From the NCBI GenBank assembly GCA_034670405.1, contig JAXDDX010000018.1:1240501-1304500 (forward strand): DNA of 64,000 nucleotides, written 5' to 3'. Positions 1 to 60,749 of the stretch are shown piece by piece. The position numbers and the translations under genes were made by a program. Below the pieces are notes generated by a model that searched no databases, had not been told where the DNA came from, and worked only from the letters and a program-made list of their open reading frames with translations. Position 1 is the stretch's first letter. Each line of letters begins with the position of its first letter. Source of the DNA: Hoplostethus atlanticus. Taxonomy: Eukaryota > Chordata > Actinopteri > Trachichthyiformes > Trachichthyidae.

Positions 1-23
1 CATGCAGAGGCAGTTTGACCAGG
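1..23 (+). CDS. arhgap35: arhgap35-like exon, 3' end (cut by window edge)
   Basis: The first 23 bases end with codons for MQRQFDQ plus one base, then a GTGAGT donor at 24. Joined to the next exon this reads FDQDHGLDL, as expected in the RhoGAP domain. The exon continues left of the window. Confidence 0.8.
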
Positions 24-1252
24 GTGAGTCTGCTTATCTGACCTGTTTTGAGCCAACAGTTAGTCATGTAATTATGTGGCTGTCTAATCAATACATAAAC
101 AGAGAGGTGGCAACGGAAATTGTGACAACAGATTATATTTAGCCCGGTCCTAATGGCAACTACCACCGATACTCCACTTTTCTCTGATCCCTTCCACTTC
201 CTCCCTCTCCCTGTTGTAGACCACGGATTAGACCTGGTGGAGAAAGACTTCTCCATCAACACTGTGGCTGGAGGCCTGAAGAGCTTCTTCTCTGAGCTGC
301 CTGAGCCCCTGGTGCCTTGTGCCCTGCAGGTGGACCTACTGGATGCTTTCAGTAAGAAAACACTGCTGGGCTGGAAGGGTGTTGACTGGAACATTAAAAA
401 GATTGTTGTTTCTTTAGGAGGGAACAGGGTAGGGAAGATTTTGGCTGGCCAACACTATTGTGTTTGTAGGTGTTGTGCCACTATGAAAATAGTTCACATG
501 AGCAATTTTTACGGCAGCGCAGACAGACAAGCTTGCTTCCAATCATTGCATGTATTGATGCGGTTTTATTGGTAACTTTCCCTGTGTGTGCAGAGATCAA
601 CGACCGAGAGCAGAGGCTATATACCATGAAGGATGTCCTGAGGAGATTCCCCAGGGAGAATTATGATGTTTTCAAATATGTCACGAGCCACTTACACAAG
701 TGAGTGCCCTCTAGTCTACTGTTCGATTCACCTACCTGGCATTGTTGGTGCCTTTTGTGGTAGAAAGCCATCTGTTTTTGCTCTGCCATAGTTGATGAGT
801 AAATGTGTGTGTGTGTGGTTGTGTGTCTGTTTTTTTCTAGGGTGAGCCAGCTGAGCAGGCTGAACCTGATGACCAGTGAAAACTTGTCCATCTGTTTCTG
901 GCCCACCCTCATGAGACCAGACTTCACCACTATGGATGCCCTGACTGCCACACGCACCTACCAGACAATCATCGAGACCTTCATCCACCAGTGTGCATTC
1001 TTCTTCTACAACCAGCCCCTCCTCGATTCCCCCACAGGCCCAGCAGGCCTGCCTGCCTCACCCACCACCACCCTCACTGGGAGCTCTGCCTATTCCTGTT
1101 ATCGCTCCTCTCCTCCCCACACCACCACACACTTCAGCCCCCTGCAGCAGTCCCCGCCCACCACCCCCCAGTCCCCCCTGCAGTCCCTGCTGCCCCCTCT
1201 CCACCAACACCCCCACTCCCACCATTCCCCTGCCGAACAAGAGACACTGTGA
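1..1252 (+). CDS. arhgap35: p190-type RhoGAP, C-terminal part (arhgap35-like), last four coding exons
   Basis: This is the C-terminal end of a p190 RhoGAP, a cytoplasmic protein that stimulates GTP hydrolysis by Rho and dampens actomyosin signalling. Coding exons are 1-23, 220-351, 594-699 and 841-1252, with GT-AG introns and matching phases (…DQ|DHGLDL, …DAF|KINDRE, …HLH|KVSQLS). Together they give about 195 codons to a TGA at 1250-1252. Visible GAP-fold motifs are [30 protein letters not shown] and [11 protein letters not shown] Pro/Ser/His-rich tail with [15 protein letters not shown] follows and ends AEQETL, like the …AEHTL end I recall for mammalian ARHGAP35. The catalytic arginine finger and the upstream GTPase-like and FF domains lie left of the window. 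ARHGAP5 is the alternative, but its C-terminus differs. Family certain, paralogue likely. Confidence 0.9.
220..351 (+). CDS. arhgap35: arhgap35-like RhoGAP-domain exon
   Basis: The acceptor TTGTAG precedes 220 and the donor GTAAGA follows 351. The exon encodes [20 protein letters not shown] and then SELPEPLVP, a central RhoGAP helix region. It enters and leaves in phase 1. Confidence 0.9.
594..699 (+). CDS. arhgap35: arhgap35-like RhoGAP-domain exon
   Basis: The acceptor TGTGCAG precedes 594 and GTGAGT follows 699. The exon encodes [19 protein letters not shown] and then [14 protein letters not shown]. It leaves in phase 2 and is completed by the G at 841. Confidence 0.9.
841..1252 (+). CDS. 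arhgap35: arhgap35-like terminal coding exon
   Basis: The acceptor TTTTTTCTAG precedes 841. The exon encodes the end of the GAP fold ([20 protein letters not shown]) and then a low-complexity Pro/Ser/Thr/His-rich tail to a TGA at 1250. The tail keeps the PxTPQSPxQxLLP motif known at the p190 C-terminus. Confidence 0.9.
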
Positions 1253-3680
1253 GAGACAATGAAACCACGTGTGCCCATGATGATGCTGGAGCTTATCACC
1301 AACACACGCAAAAAAAACACACACACACACACACACACGTGCACGCACACACGCTACATATTTAGTCATGGACAGCCTTGGTTATGGAGAGAGGAGTTGA
1401 GGAGTGTCCCAGAAACTTGCCATTTACCCAACCTGCCACTTGTATCCATGCTTTATGTGTGTCAGGCCAGGCTGTCGTAGTGACTGACTCTTCCCTCTGA
1501 GCCCCTGGTAGCCTGGAATTTGACATCAGGGTGGAGGGTGGTGGACGCTGTCAGAGTAAGCCTCTCTTCAGTCAGCCTCCACTCATCCTAACACTACCAA
1601 GAAATCCAAACCTCCATGTTAAGCTGGAAGATTTGTGGCCACCACGTTTTTTTTTTTTTATCTGTGTATGGTTATTTTACATTTTTGTTTGGTTTTTTTT
1701 GCTCATGGAAGTACTGCCACTGGATTTATAGACTGTTCCTCTCTAGGTCCTTTGGGCAGCAGTTTGCCCCATGTAGCAGAGGGTCCTCTCTGTCTGCCTG
1801 TGGGGTCTCTCTCATTGGCTCTATTTGAGGGGTCAGCATGGGGAGGGAGGGAGGGAGGGTGTTTTTTTTTTGGGGGGTGGGTTACACATCCAGGGATGCA
1901 CTTTAATGATCACTGTTTTTTCCCTAAAAAGGGGATTATTTGGACAGACTGTTTCTTGTGTGTTTTTAAGTTCACAGCTCAAACAGCCATACCCATTGCC
2001 TCTACAGAGCTTTGGCAGATCAAACTTTGTTTACATCAAACTTGTTTTTGTATCCACATACTTATCTGAAGCACTTTTTGATAGTGTAGTGTTAAATTCG
2101 AAAGAAATGCCACGTTGATCAATTGTCCATTGTTGTTTCTTTAGTGGTTGAGTGTGGCACTAGTGCGGGCTTGTGAAACAAGATCCTCTTGTAAAAACTT
2201 GTATTCTTTAGGTTGATCCAGCGCTCCCTTTTTAAGTTGAGGTAAAATCTCAATTTACTCATACTCCTTGTTCATCCAATCATGTTAGACATAGTTTCCG
2301 TGGAGCTTGTCCTCTTTCTAGCTGTTGTGGCTGATCAGAGTGGTTGTTTAGGGAAGTTTGGTTTAATCGGGTTGTTAGAATACCGCTGAGAAGACTTTGC
2401 CTGCCATCAGTAAAGTTACTGAGCGATTTTTGGCCACATTGCTTGTGGAAGTGAAAGAGGGCGAGCTTTGACTGTGTAACCCAGTCATACCATAACATTA
2501 TGTTGCCATCCGGTGTCTATGGAAACCACAGGCTTGAAATATGATAGGTTGCTGGATGTGTCGCTGTGGCTGTCTATCAAACCAAGCTCTTTGTACTCAT
2601 CTAATATTAAGGACCTTTAACTCAGACAGTTTAGTATTCTCAAAGCACTGTCACTGCTAGTCCTGCTATTAAATACAATGACAAGTAGAAATGACACATG
2701 TGGACTTGTTCAGGAAGCGCCACCAACCATTACCTGCTCTAGTGAACTTGTTTTGTGTGCTGGCATATTGTCTTCTCTTTCATGGAAAAAAAACAAAAAA
2801 CAAGCAGCACATTTTCAGTGGTAGCACTGTTAGTGAATGTCCTGAAGACTTTAACGGTCACCTTCTATTATACAGAGAGGGAACACTGTCCTCTGCCTGG
2901 GGACGAGTAAAGGTGGATCAGACATGGAGGACGTGGAAGTCCTGGATGATTGTGGCTCTGTTATGGTTCTCATTAGCAGCTCTGACCAGATTAGCTAGAT
3001 CATTGGTTGTATTAGTATTTGGGATCATCACTTACTGGTACTTTTGCAATCTCAATGCTGTTGGAAGTCAGTCATCTTATGTGATCATTAAACTAAACTG
3101 AGGGCTCTTCTCAAACAGTTCAGAGCCTTAGGCTGTAACATTTTGACTGGCACAGAAGTTGAGGGGGGAGGAACACCAAACGACTGTCCCACTAAAATGT
3201 GATTCATGGGAGGGTATTAATCTTGCTGCATCACTTCACTTCTGACGCAACCTAGGAAATCTGCCACTCAATGAGCAAAAAGTGAGTGCATACTACTCTA
3301 TAATGGTTGTTTATTTGTATGTTGGGGGGGTATAACACCACCCTTTAGTCAATGGTAGAAAACATTTCTAGTGTGTATTTCAATGATTTGAAAGTCCATT
3401 TTTACGATTTTTGTGAATGGTTTAAGGCCACTTAAGTTTAGTGCATGATTTAAGAACACGCCAAGGGAGAAGGATGAACACCTCTTCCTGTTTTAAAACA
3501 TAAAATTAGTATGAAAGAACAAAACTATACAAAAGTGAAATAGCTTAAAAGTGAAAGATTAAGTACTGTGCATCGAGAGCAAACCATGTAATTTGTCTGA
3601 CGGAGATGATGGTGTTTGAAGATGAAGGCCTTATGTGAACTGTATAATAGTTAATAAATTAAATCTTGTAAAATTGTCCC
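1253..3680 (+). other. arhgap35: probable 3' UTR of the arhgap35-like gene
   Basis: About 2.4 kb with no credible coding sequence follows the TGA. It contains a CA repeat at 1318-1338 and T-rich stretches. The first good hexamer in an AT-rich 3'-end setting is AATAAA at 3653-3658, so the UTR probably ends near 3.68 kb. The extent is inferred; there is no transcript evidence. Confidence 0.5.
3653..3658 (+). terminator. candidate polyadenylation signal for arhgap35-like gene
   Basis: AATAAA sits in AT-rich sequence about 2.4 kb after the stop codon, followed by T/G-containing sequence (CTTGTAAAATTGTC). It is a reasonable cleavage signal, untested. Confidence 0.4.
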
Positions 3681-4584
3681 CAGCCCTCTTGTGGTGCCTC
3701 TGTGTGTATGTGAGCGTTGGAGTGAGCCTTTTTACACTTTGCAAGCTACCCGTCAATTTCAAGTTTCAATTGAAACTATGAAGTGTAAGAATCGAGAATG
3801 CGTATCTTACTGTTTTCAAGTGCTAAAATGTCAGTATTATATGGAGATGGAGGGGAGGGCCCATGGCAACATTTGAAAAGACCTATCTCATCTTGCTGAC
3901 ATCTGACAATATATTAGACAGACTGACTATATAATGTGTGGGTTTAACATTTTCATGATTAAATGCCACAATGGAGACAACTCTGTTAACATACATGAAT
4001 ATATGGCCGCTGCATTATACTGCATCTCATACAACTACATCCACAGATATAAACTTGCATGTAAATCCTCATTGAAAACCTCATCTAGTCTGGACAGGGA
4101 TCAATCTATGTAAACCACGCCCATAAACTCAACATCAATATTTATCCATGCAGCCGCCTTCTAATGGACACAAGCTTAGGTCTATACAGCACTCACAATT
4201 TAGAAAGACCTCTACTCTAGTAACTAGAAGCTGTAGTAATTAGGGATTGGTGCAAGTGACTCTGAAAAAACATCAATTATTCACAGGCTATTCTTCATGA
4301 GTGACTGCTCCCTGTAGGTGAAATACTTCATCACAGTATCTGTTGCCTCGTGTGAAGGGCTCAGGCATTCAAATGATTTGATGCCATCTTGTGGCTGCAT
4401 GCATGTAGTGCTATGAAGAGTGAGGGGCTGTCCTTGTGTCACATCACGTTGTCCTACTCAGTGGATATTGAAGCGCAATCATGGTTGCCTGACTTGGTAA
4501 GGTTGGTTCTGTCACCTTTCACTCTCAACATCTCAGGGTTTCATATTCACCTCTGGGTCATGTTGCCTGCAGAAGTTCTCTGGT
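3681..4584. other. intergenic, no gene seen
   Basis: Unique-looking AT-rich DNA. I see no splice-bounded coding segment, RNA gene or intact repeat. The short ORFs here have no recognisable motif. Confidence 0.5.
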
Positions 4585-5150
4585 GGCTCCTCGACTGTGG
4601 GGTGCATCAGTGAGGGCAAGGGGGACTACAGGAGTCTGGTGGAGACATTCATCAGATGGTGCAAAGAGATCCTTCAGTTCAATGTCAGTAAGATGAAGAA
4701 GCTGGTAGGGGATATCCGACCGAGCCAGGAGCCACTGACCCCTGTCAGCATCCAGGGTGAGGAGATGGAGATGGTGAAGACCTCATGTACCTGGGGCTGC
4801 ACAGCAACAACAAACTGGACTGGACTGGACTGACAACCCAGAGGTGCTGTACAGGAGAGGGCAGAGTAGACTGTTCTTCCTGAGGAGGACGAGGTCTTTC
4901 GGTGTCAGACTACATGTTCTATCAGCACACTGAACTAGTGGTGGTGTTCTGGGGAGGAAACACCAAGGCTGGGGGAACAGGTAGGGTTAAAAACAACACC
5001 TCCCTCCTCCTCTATGGTGAGCTGATGCAGCTACAGAGCACCTGCAGCCTCCAACTCATCACCTCAAGGTGCAATACGAAGCACTTTAGGCTCTCTTTGC
5101 TGCTGACCACCATCAGACTGTACAATCCTCTGTACAATGCTCTGGACTAA
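4585..5150 (+). mobile_element. decayed non-LTR retrotransposon (LINE) reverse-transcriptase C-terminal fragment
   Basis: Two plus-strand frames carry pieces of the C-terminal part of a fish LINE reverse transcriptase: VGCISEGKGDYRSLVETF, then LTPVSIQGEEMEMV, then RGQSRLFFLRRTRSFGV, and finally TTIRLYN near 5112-5135. The order is that of LINE ORF2 downstream of the catalytic YADD. Frames shift and stops interrupt it, so it is dead. I infer a Rex/L2/CR1-type family from motif memory; the exact family is not determined. Confidence 0.8.
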
Positions 5151-5527
5151 TCCATGCATATATAGATACTTGCTGAACTTTTTTCCCCCAAATATTAATA
5201 CATATGACATCTTGGTATATATGACACATTGATAATGATAGTGATTGTACGGACAATAATGCACATGTGTCTTTTGCACATTGTAATTTTTCCGTACATA
5301 AGGTACCTCTATCTGGAGTTTTGAAAAAGGGACTGTAAGTAATGTATGTATCCAAACTGGCACATTGTGTCCATCGGCATCAGTAAGTTAATATATCGAC
5401 AAGGTGTACATTGTTTTTTACAATGCACCTCTACAAGCCAGGACCGCTTTCTACAGATTCCCTTATCCCTCTTATTGTTATATGCTTCATATACATTGTT
5501 GTTGTTTTATAATGGTTCCACCTATTT
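5151..5527. other. AT-rich intergenic stretch, possibly LINE 3' remnant
   Basis: No coding signal. It directly follows the LINE fragment and may contain its 3' tail, but no diagnostic tail repeat is visible. Confidence 0.3.
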
Positions 5528-5684
5528 CAGTGGTTCCCAATCCAGTCCTCAAGTACCCGTTGTCCTGCAGGTTTTAGCTCCAGCTCTACTCGACACACCT
5601 GAACCAATTAAGGTATCACGAAAACGCGAAGCCTCTAATTGGTTCAGGACAAGCGACACTTGAGGACTGGGTTGGGAACCACTT
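5528..5684. mobile_element. hAT-like MITE with about 30-bp terminal inverted repeats
   Basis: The left end CAGTGGTTCCCAATCCAGTC is mirrored by the right end: the reverse complement of 5655-5683 reads AGTGGTTCCCAACCCAGTCC and continues with CTCAAGTG. The element is about 157 bp and has no ORF. It is flanked by ACCTATTT (5520-5527) and TCCTATTT (5685-5692), an 8-bp near-duplication (7/8). The CAG-start terminus and 8-bp duplication are hallmarks of the hAT superfamily. It is non-autonomous. Confidence 0.8.
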
Positions 5685-5889
5685 TCCTATTTCACCACAT
5701 ACATCTTGATTGATGTTTAGATTAGAATGTTATATTTACTATATATACTATAAATATATTCTATTTTATGTTTCTATTTTATTAGTGTTGGGGTAGTGGC
5801 AGCACACTGCTTTGGTTGTTCAATATAAATGTCAGTTTCACATTTTCCGATATTTTGTCTGATGAGAATGACAGAAGCCGTGACGTATG

Positions 5890-8566
5890 AAAGATAACTT
5901 TATTGCACAAGGTGTTAGAATGTTCTTTTTTGTTTTTGCTTTCTTTTCATAGAAAATGTACTTTTGAACACAAGCAATTGCTATAACAAGCAACTCAAAC
6001 AAATGTTTGGGATACCCTCAACATTTTTTTTTTAATTTTTAATTTTCATACATTTTTTCCTTCAATTTTCCCTTTTAGCAGGCATGCAATGACTTTTTTG
6101 AGGATGAACAAAATACAAAATAATGATAATAAAAAAGTAAATAGGACAAATGACAACATCAAAAGACCTTTAAAAAAGAATAAAAATTCAACAAATTAGT
6201 ATCAAAAACATAAAGGGAAAGAAAATGCATTTTTTGCCCATTTCAGAAGTAAAATATTTTTATTGTTGATACCATTTCAATTTTGAAATTGGGGCATTCA
6301 ACCCTGATGTGTGCCCTGGTTTATTCTGACGAAAATAGCTCTTCATACAAAACTGTGTTTTATGTACAAGAGTTGATCTATAAACAACACTGACAAAGGT
6401 AGAGATGATGGGTCCAGTATGTTTAGGGTAGTGAATTTTTACTTTAATTAATTTGAACAGGAAGAGAAGGACGGGAGTTTGAAATTCAGGTTTACCTGAC
6501 CCAGTCCCGTATATACACAATAGCAGTTTGTGTGACCAAAAAGAGCTACGAGTCCCTGATTTCACTTGGCTGAACTGGCCTTAGCCACAGGCCAGATACC
6601 TTAGTACTGTTTGGCCTCTGGAACCAAAAAGTTGAAATTAAAACCCAAACAAATTAAAATAAATATTAAAAATCAAAATGAACAGACCAACAAATACACC
6701 CCCCAATAAATAAATAAATAAACAGACAAACAAATGAATAAATAAAGATAAACCACAAAACACTATCATGGAGATGCTTGAAAAGACATTCCAATAGGTT
6801 CTTGTGTTAATGTACATTAGCGCAAAATGGAGGGGTATGGAGATGGAGAAAGTGGTACATATACAGTACTTCAGACAGGGCAACAACAAAGATATCAATT
6901 GAGTGCACATTATATAATTTTCAAACTGAACTCCCTGACAAATAACAACTCTCAACTTCAGTAGATTATTTTACTTCATTCACATGATTGGGACTCCTTC
7001 AGCTAGTTGTCCAATTCTTTCTAAGAGCGAGGGTTGGCTGAGTGATACCTGGGCTGGCTGAGAGGTTGGTGGGGTGTGCTACTGGTCAGTCTGTCATCCA
7101 TGCCACAGACATAACCCCCATCTTTGGTCATTTCGCGGCAGTCATTTTCCATCCCCTCTGACATAAAACTTGCTTGGGGATGTAAAATGGTGCCAAGTGA
7201 GCCATAGATAAGAGGTTCAGTCACCAACCAGCAGGAGAAGTCATAGACAACACCCCTGTTCTCTGCGAAATCGATCTGATTTAGGAATAAAATTGTATTA
7301 ACCGATCACTGACAGCCTCATGACAAGCTAACTAGGGGCAAAGAGGGTAAATCTTCATGAACAGAGTCAAATGAGCGGCCCGTATCATCAACAGCCACGA
7401 AACCTTCGTGTCACGGCGGCACCCGCCAAACTCGCAGAGAGAAGCGGGTGTTTTTCAGGAAGTGAAATTAAAACTAAGTAACCAATCTTGATTTCCACAT
7501 CTCTACAAGGGGCTTTGATATGGGCACTTCCTGTCCGCGCAGGATTGGAACACTTTTCTCATAGCCAGTCTACATACAGTAACATACAGAACATCCCCTA
7601 TATATATAAACTACACTCTCTCTTCTTTAGTCCAACCTCTTTTTAATTTCTCTTCACATGATTGAGCGATTGTCTCATTCTTAAATCCGACATTAACATT
7701 AAAATTGTTGTAAATACTACTAGACTAGTGTAGTACATACAATTTATACTTTGTCATAATTTCATTTAAATGTCAATAATATACCTACATAGAAATATAT
7801 ATGTAAATTCTTTATAATACCAAATATTCTCTATTTGTATTGCGAGAAATCATACCTGGGTCATTTGGGTTGTCGTGATTCGGTCAATAAGCTGTTGGAC
7901 ACTGTTCCTTTGGGGGGAAGAGACGTATGTGGAGAACATTAACATGTGGTAGAAATTTGAGCTAAGAGGTCCATGGAGGTGAACCTAAATCCATTTTTCT
8001 TCAAATCACCAGTAAGAGTAAACCTGCCAATAGTTAGTCGGGACATTAAGAAACATGTAGAGGGTCAGAGATGAGGAGAGGGAACTAAATTTGTAGTCCT
8101 GCAAATTGACATAATACTCAAACTATGGAGGACAGCATGTGTGTGCATATGAGAGAGAGCATGGCCACCCAGCTTCGTACTGGCTATCATATCTTCATCA
8201 TCATGAGTACAGAGCGGTTTCGCCCCGTCGGTAATAGTCGATATTTCCAAATGACCACAGAATAGCCTCCTGGTTTTCTCTGTGTGACTCCAACAAGAGC
8301 TGGGCGGAGCTGAGCACCAGCCGGCTGGAACCGTCAGTTGTTGTTAGTAGCTCTTCTATAGAGTTCCAGGTGAGCGTGAAACAGGAGGGTTAGCTGGCTC
8401 TCTGTCTGGGAGAACTATCGAGAACTAGACAGGACGCTGGGCAGTTAGCCATTAGTTGGGTCTAAAGAAAGATGCTTGCATGCCCTTCCTGGCCCAGACT
8501 GAAGAGTACCAGAGTGGGGCTGGCTGAGGAGTGGGACAGCAGTGCAAGTCTGTGCAAGAGAGTGGA
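5890..8566 (-). other. dscaml1: probable 3' UTR of dscaml1
   Basis: This is the minus-strand sequence following the dscaml1 stop codon at 8567. It has no splice-bounded coding segment. The left 1 kb is very AT-rich with scattered A/T runs. The most distal convincing signal is AATAAA on the minus strand (TTTATT at 5899-5904). Earlier cleavage sites may exist, since several TTTATT hexamers occur between 6.2 and 6.8 kb. The extent is inferred. Confidence 0.4.
5899..5904 (-). terminator. dscaml1: candidate distal polyadenylation signal for dscaml1
   Basis: On the minus strand this reads AATAAA, within TGCAATAAAGTTATCTTTC, a typical mRNA 3'-end context. It lies 2.66 kb beyond the stop codon. Confidence 0.4.
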
Positions 8567-56858
<48,292 letters not shown>

Positions 56859-57261
56859 CTGTGTACTGCCAGGGCAAACAGACAACACAGCGTCACTCAT
56901 AGGGCAAGGTGGAGGTCAGAGGACAATAGCATGAAACTTTAACGCACTGTATACACTGTTCAAACAAGACATCAGTAAAAGCTGAGAAACTATTAATGTT
57001 AGTTAATAGGGTGCCACTTCAACAGAATGGTCATAACCTTTATGGACAAAAGACAGGCAGAGTGGGAATGTCCTTCAAATGTGTAGCAAAATAATCATAA
57101 CAAATGTATGTCAAATGTCCAGCTGCAAACATCAGTCATGTGATGCAGAAAGCCAGGGATTTGGGCTAAAGCCTTTGGTGGTTTAGGTGGATGGGGGGGA
57201 GGAGCCTGCTACCTCTGTGCAGAGCCTGCACATGTGTGGGTATACACATACACAACAGAGA

Positions 57262-57263
57262 GA

Positions 57264-57323
<60 letters not shown>

Positions 57324-57411
57324 GAGAGAGAGAGAGCAGTTGATAGGTTATATGATTGGAATTTGTATGCCAGACGCAGAGATTTAAGTCTGTTTAATCT
57401 CCTTACATATT

Positions 57412-57453
<42 letters not shown>
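57262..57453 (+). repeat. GA and CA microsatellites
   Basis: A GA run of about 77 bp (57262-57338) and a CA run of about 40 bp (57414-57453) in dscaml1 intron 1. Confidence 0.95.
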
Positions 57454-57456
<3 letters not shown>

Positions 57457-59101
57457 ATAAATGTTCTTCCTAGATTAGAAACATACATCACTAGCAGAGA
57501 GAGAGAAAGGACAGTGGGAAAGGAAAGGGGGCGGAGTCCCCAAAACTTCAGGGTCAAGAAAGGAAAGACTAGAAGTAAAAGAAAGGATAATGAGGCTTTT
57601 GATCTATAAGAATAAAAATATTACTGTGTGCTGTAAATATCAACCACTGTCATGCAAGAAGTGTGTAGTTCATATCTAATATGGCCCACTCCAGGTAAAT
57701 ACTCCAGCTCTCCTGTGGCCTCTGGGGTCTGTTCACTTCAACCAGACCAGTTGGACCACAGAAAGACAGAAAGTCCTCCATAACTAGCAAACTCACTAAC
57801 CACTAGTCATAGTTTAGGTCTCAGCTTGTTTCTGGAGGCAATAGGCAGCTTGTTGCTTAATTGGCAAGACAGTCATTCCAGAAATTAGTAATTTTGATTT
57901 TTTTAATATAACATTACCTGAAAATATTACAAGGGATATTTTGACCACTTGACCATTTATCAAACTCAAATAAAACAGGTGGGGCATGCTTCTTCCCATC
58001 ACATAGGGAGGAGTTGGATAATAAACACAACTTCAGAACAGTCAGAGTCAAGAGGTTTTGCTCTCCTGCTTTTGATTCGACAACACGGTGGCAAACAACA
58101 AGCAAAAGCTCTTCTGTCTGAGGATTCAACCTGTGAACACAAACAGTGCAAAATCGGATATACATTTTTTCAGTCCCTCTAACCTTTGACAGTCAATTTC
58201 ATAAACCAGGTGATGTATAATGTGTGAACACCAGTTAATTAACCTTCTTACCACCAATAACAAGAGGTAACATACGTACAGCTACCACAGCTACCGTCAT
58301 CACCATCTGCCATTAGATGTTAACAATTCTTATTAAATTATCTGTCATTCTTGTCGGGTGTCAGTAAGCTGCAATTATGAGCTTGCTATCACACCAGTTT
58401 AATGACAGCTATGCCGAAAAAGCTTTGCTAGATCGTTTTAGAACAGCATTATCATTGAGGATGGTTCAGAAAAGAGAGTCGTTCACATTATATACAGGCC
58501 GGCGTTGGCTACTCATGGTTGGATTCAGCACCATACTTGAGGTAGTTGTGGCAATTATGACGCATTTTCAGACCACTTGAAATCCTGATCGCCTCTGGCC
58601 AGATGTTATGAAAGTTTGGGACGTTGTTTCAGAAAGTTGCAAAATCAAACATAGAAGCTCCAAACACTTCCTACACCCAAACCGAGCAATTCAGTTGAAG
58701 CATGCTGTAGCCTTTAGTCTATACAGTAGTAAACAATATATGTCTCATCGTTGATAGGAATATGTGTCTGTCAGGTTGTTTATGCCGCTGCCTTTAATGT
58801 ACTGTGACTTTAAGCTATGGTTGATGCTGACAGAAACACATTAACAAATAAAGCCCGGCTGACCTAATCAGCACCATCAACAGTGTCGCTGCTCTGGCGC
58901 TAAGCTCGCTACACTGGATCGAAGAAAGATGCAGCTATGTATTCCATCCAAGGGGTTAGTCAATAATTCCAGCATCCTTTCAAAGTAGTGTTACTCTCCA
59001 TAGCCGAGACTAGAGATTGATAAAACTGGACAGCATGCTACAGATGGTATATGAAATGTGTCTGGCAGTCCTGCGGTGGGCTGTAGAAACCAGGTCAGAC
59101 T

Positions 59102-59120
59102 CCCCCCCCCCCCCCCCCCC
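59102..59120 (+). repeat. poly-C tract
   Basis: Nineteen consecutive C. The exact length may be unreliable in assemblies. Confidence 0.9.
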
Positions 59121-59460
59121 TGCAGATTACTGATAATGGCCCCTGAGCATAAAGCCCATATTAAAGATTGCAATATCTATAATCTCCCAATGGGGGGACA
59201 GGGCTAAAGTGGAGGAGTGAAGGGGCTAAAGGCAGACTGGGGTCACCCTGAGAGCTTAGGGGGGAGGGCTGGGCAGCAGGAGAACCTCTCATACAGTAGA
59301 TTATATGGCCTGGGGGCCTGGGCACTGGGGGGACTGGGGAGCACTGGGACTGATGGAGTGGGAAGTGGAATAGAAAGGGGATCAGAGCAAACTCCCACCG
59401 CTCAGAGCCTGTCAAAACCAGGCACACCAGACATGCACGCATGCACTCACACAATGCACG

Positions 59461-59491
<31 letters not shown>

Positions 59492-60749
59492 ACTCACACA
59501 CACACTCCAAAAGCAGCTCTTAGCACTCAGTCACACTGTTAGGAGACAGAAAGGGTTGCCATGGTGGCGCTGGCACTTGAAAGCTGTGACTGAAAAAACA
59601 ATACAACAATTTAACCTCACTAGAATGACACAATCCAAATTTAGAAACTTTAACAAACCAAACCCCAAATTTTTACCGCACTGACTCAAATATTTGCAGC
59701 TTGGAAAAAAAAAAAGACTTTTGCACATATCTGCTGAAGTGAGCAAATATGGTTAAATGGCATTCAGAGACATTGGTGAGAATGGAACGACTAGGCTGCC
59801 GACACGAGGAAGAGGGAGCATCATGTTCATTTGACTGTGTGTGCCGACCACCAGAAATCATGTGTGAATGAACAACATGCCAGTGGTGGCGTCCGGAGAA
59901 ATGAAGCCGGCCAGTGATAGGATGAACAATTGCTGTTTGGTCACATGTGGTCAGGCATCGCGTCATTACCGCATCACATCATGACCAGTAGTACTTAGGA
60001 ACAGAGAAACATTAGCCTGGGAGAGTCATTAGTTTAATGGCTAGGTGTTTTTGGCTCAGGTTATGGTTAGACAAGGAAAGCATTAGTTAAGGCTATTGTT
60101 AGGTTAGGTAATGGGCCAAACAGGTCAATTAGACCTAAGATTAGCCCAAATGTTTCCTCATGGTTGGGACCTTTTAAAACACTGAACAGTCCTAAGAAAG
60201 CTGCTGGTAAACTTATGGTTCTTCCCATCTTGAAGTTGAATTCCTCCCAATCTAGTTGCAACAAAACTTTTGGTGAGTAAACATGAATTAAAAGGGCAAA
60301 GTGTGTTTTGCTTGTGATCTTGACAGGGAAATGTAGCTACTGAGAATAGGCATGTTGTTCAGTTAGCAGCCTGTCAAGCCAACACCCTTCCAATTGCAAC
60401 CCAGCTGCTGCAGTGAGTTTAGCTATGCTATTCTTTCCGACAAATCACTGAGATCTTTTAGTGGTAAGGGTGTTATTTTACCCAATTTTATGGCAGCTAA
60501 TACCGTATTGTTATCCATGATGGTTTGTCCAAATTAGAAAAAAAATGATCAACATAAGCAAAGGGTCAATTCAGTGTAAACTGAGACTAAAGTGTCAATG
60601 TTATCGTTGTGAAAAGCTCCACCGGGGACCAGAGCGTTCCTCCATGAACCCTCTCTCTCCACCCTGACACAATCGGCAACGGGTGTCACCGATTTGAGAT
60701 AAGTCGCTCAAGAATTTCCCCAGTCACTCTAAGTGACATTATGTTCTTT

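Noticed and set aside
803-840. Upstream part of the frame that contains the RhoGAP terminal exon
   Set aside because: The frame is open into the intron, but the TTTTTTCTAG acceptor at 840 marks the true exon start.
6638-6955. 105-codon hydrophobic minus-strand open frame
   Set aside because: AT-rich 3' UTR sequence with long Phe/Leu/Ile runs, no family resemblance and no ribosome or splice context.
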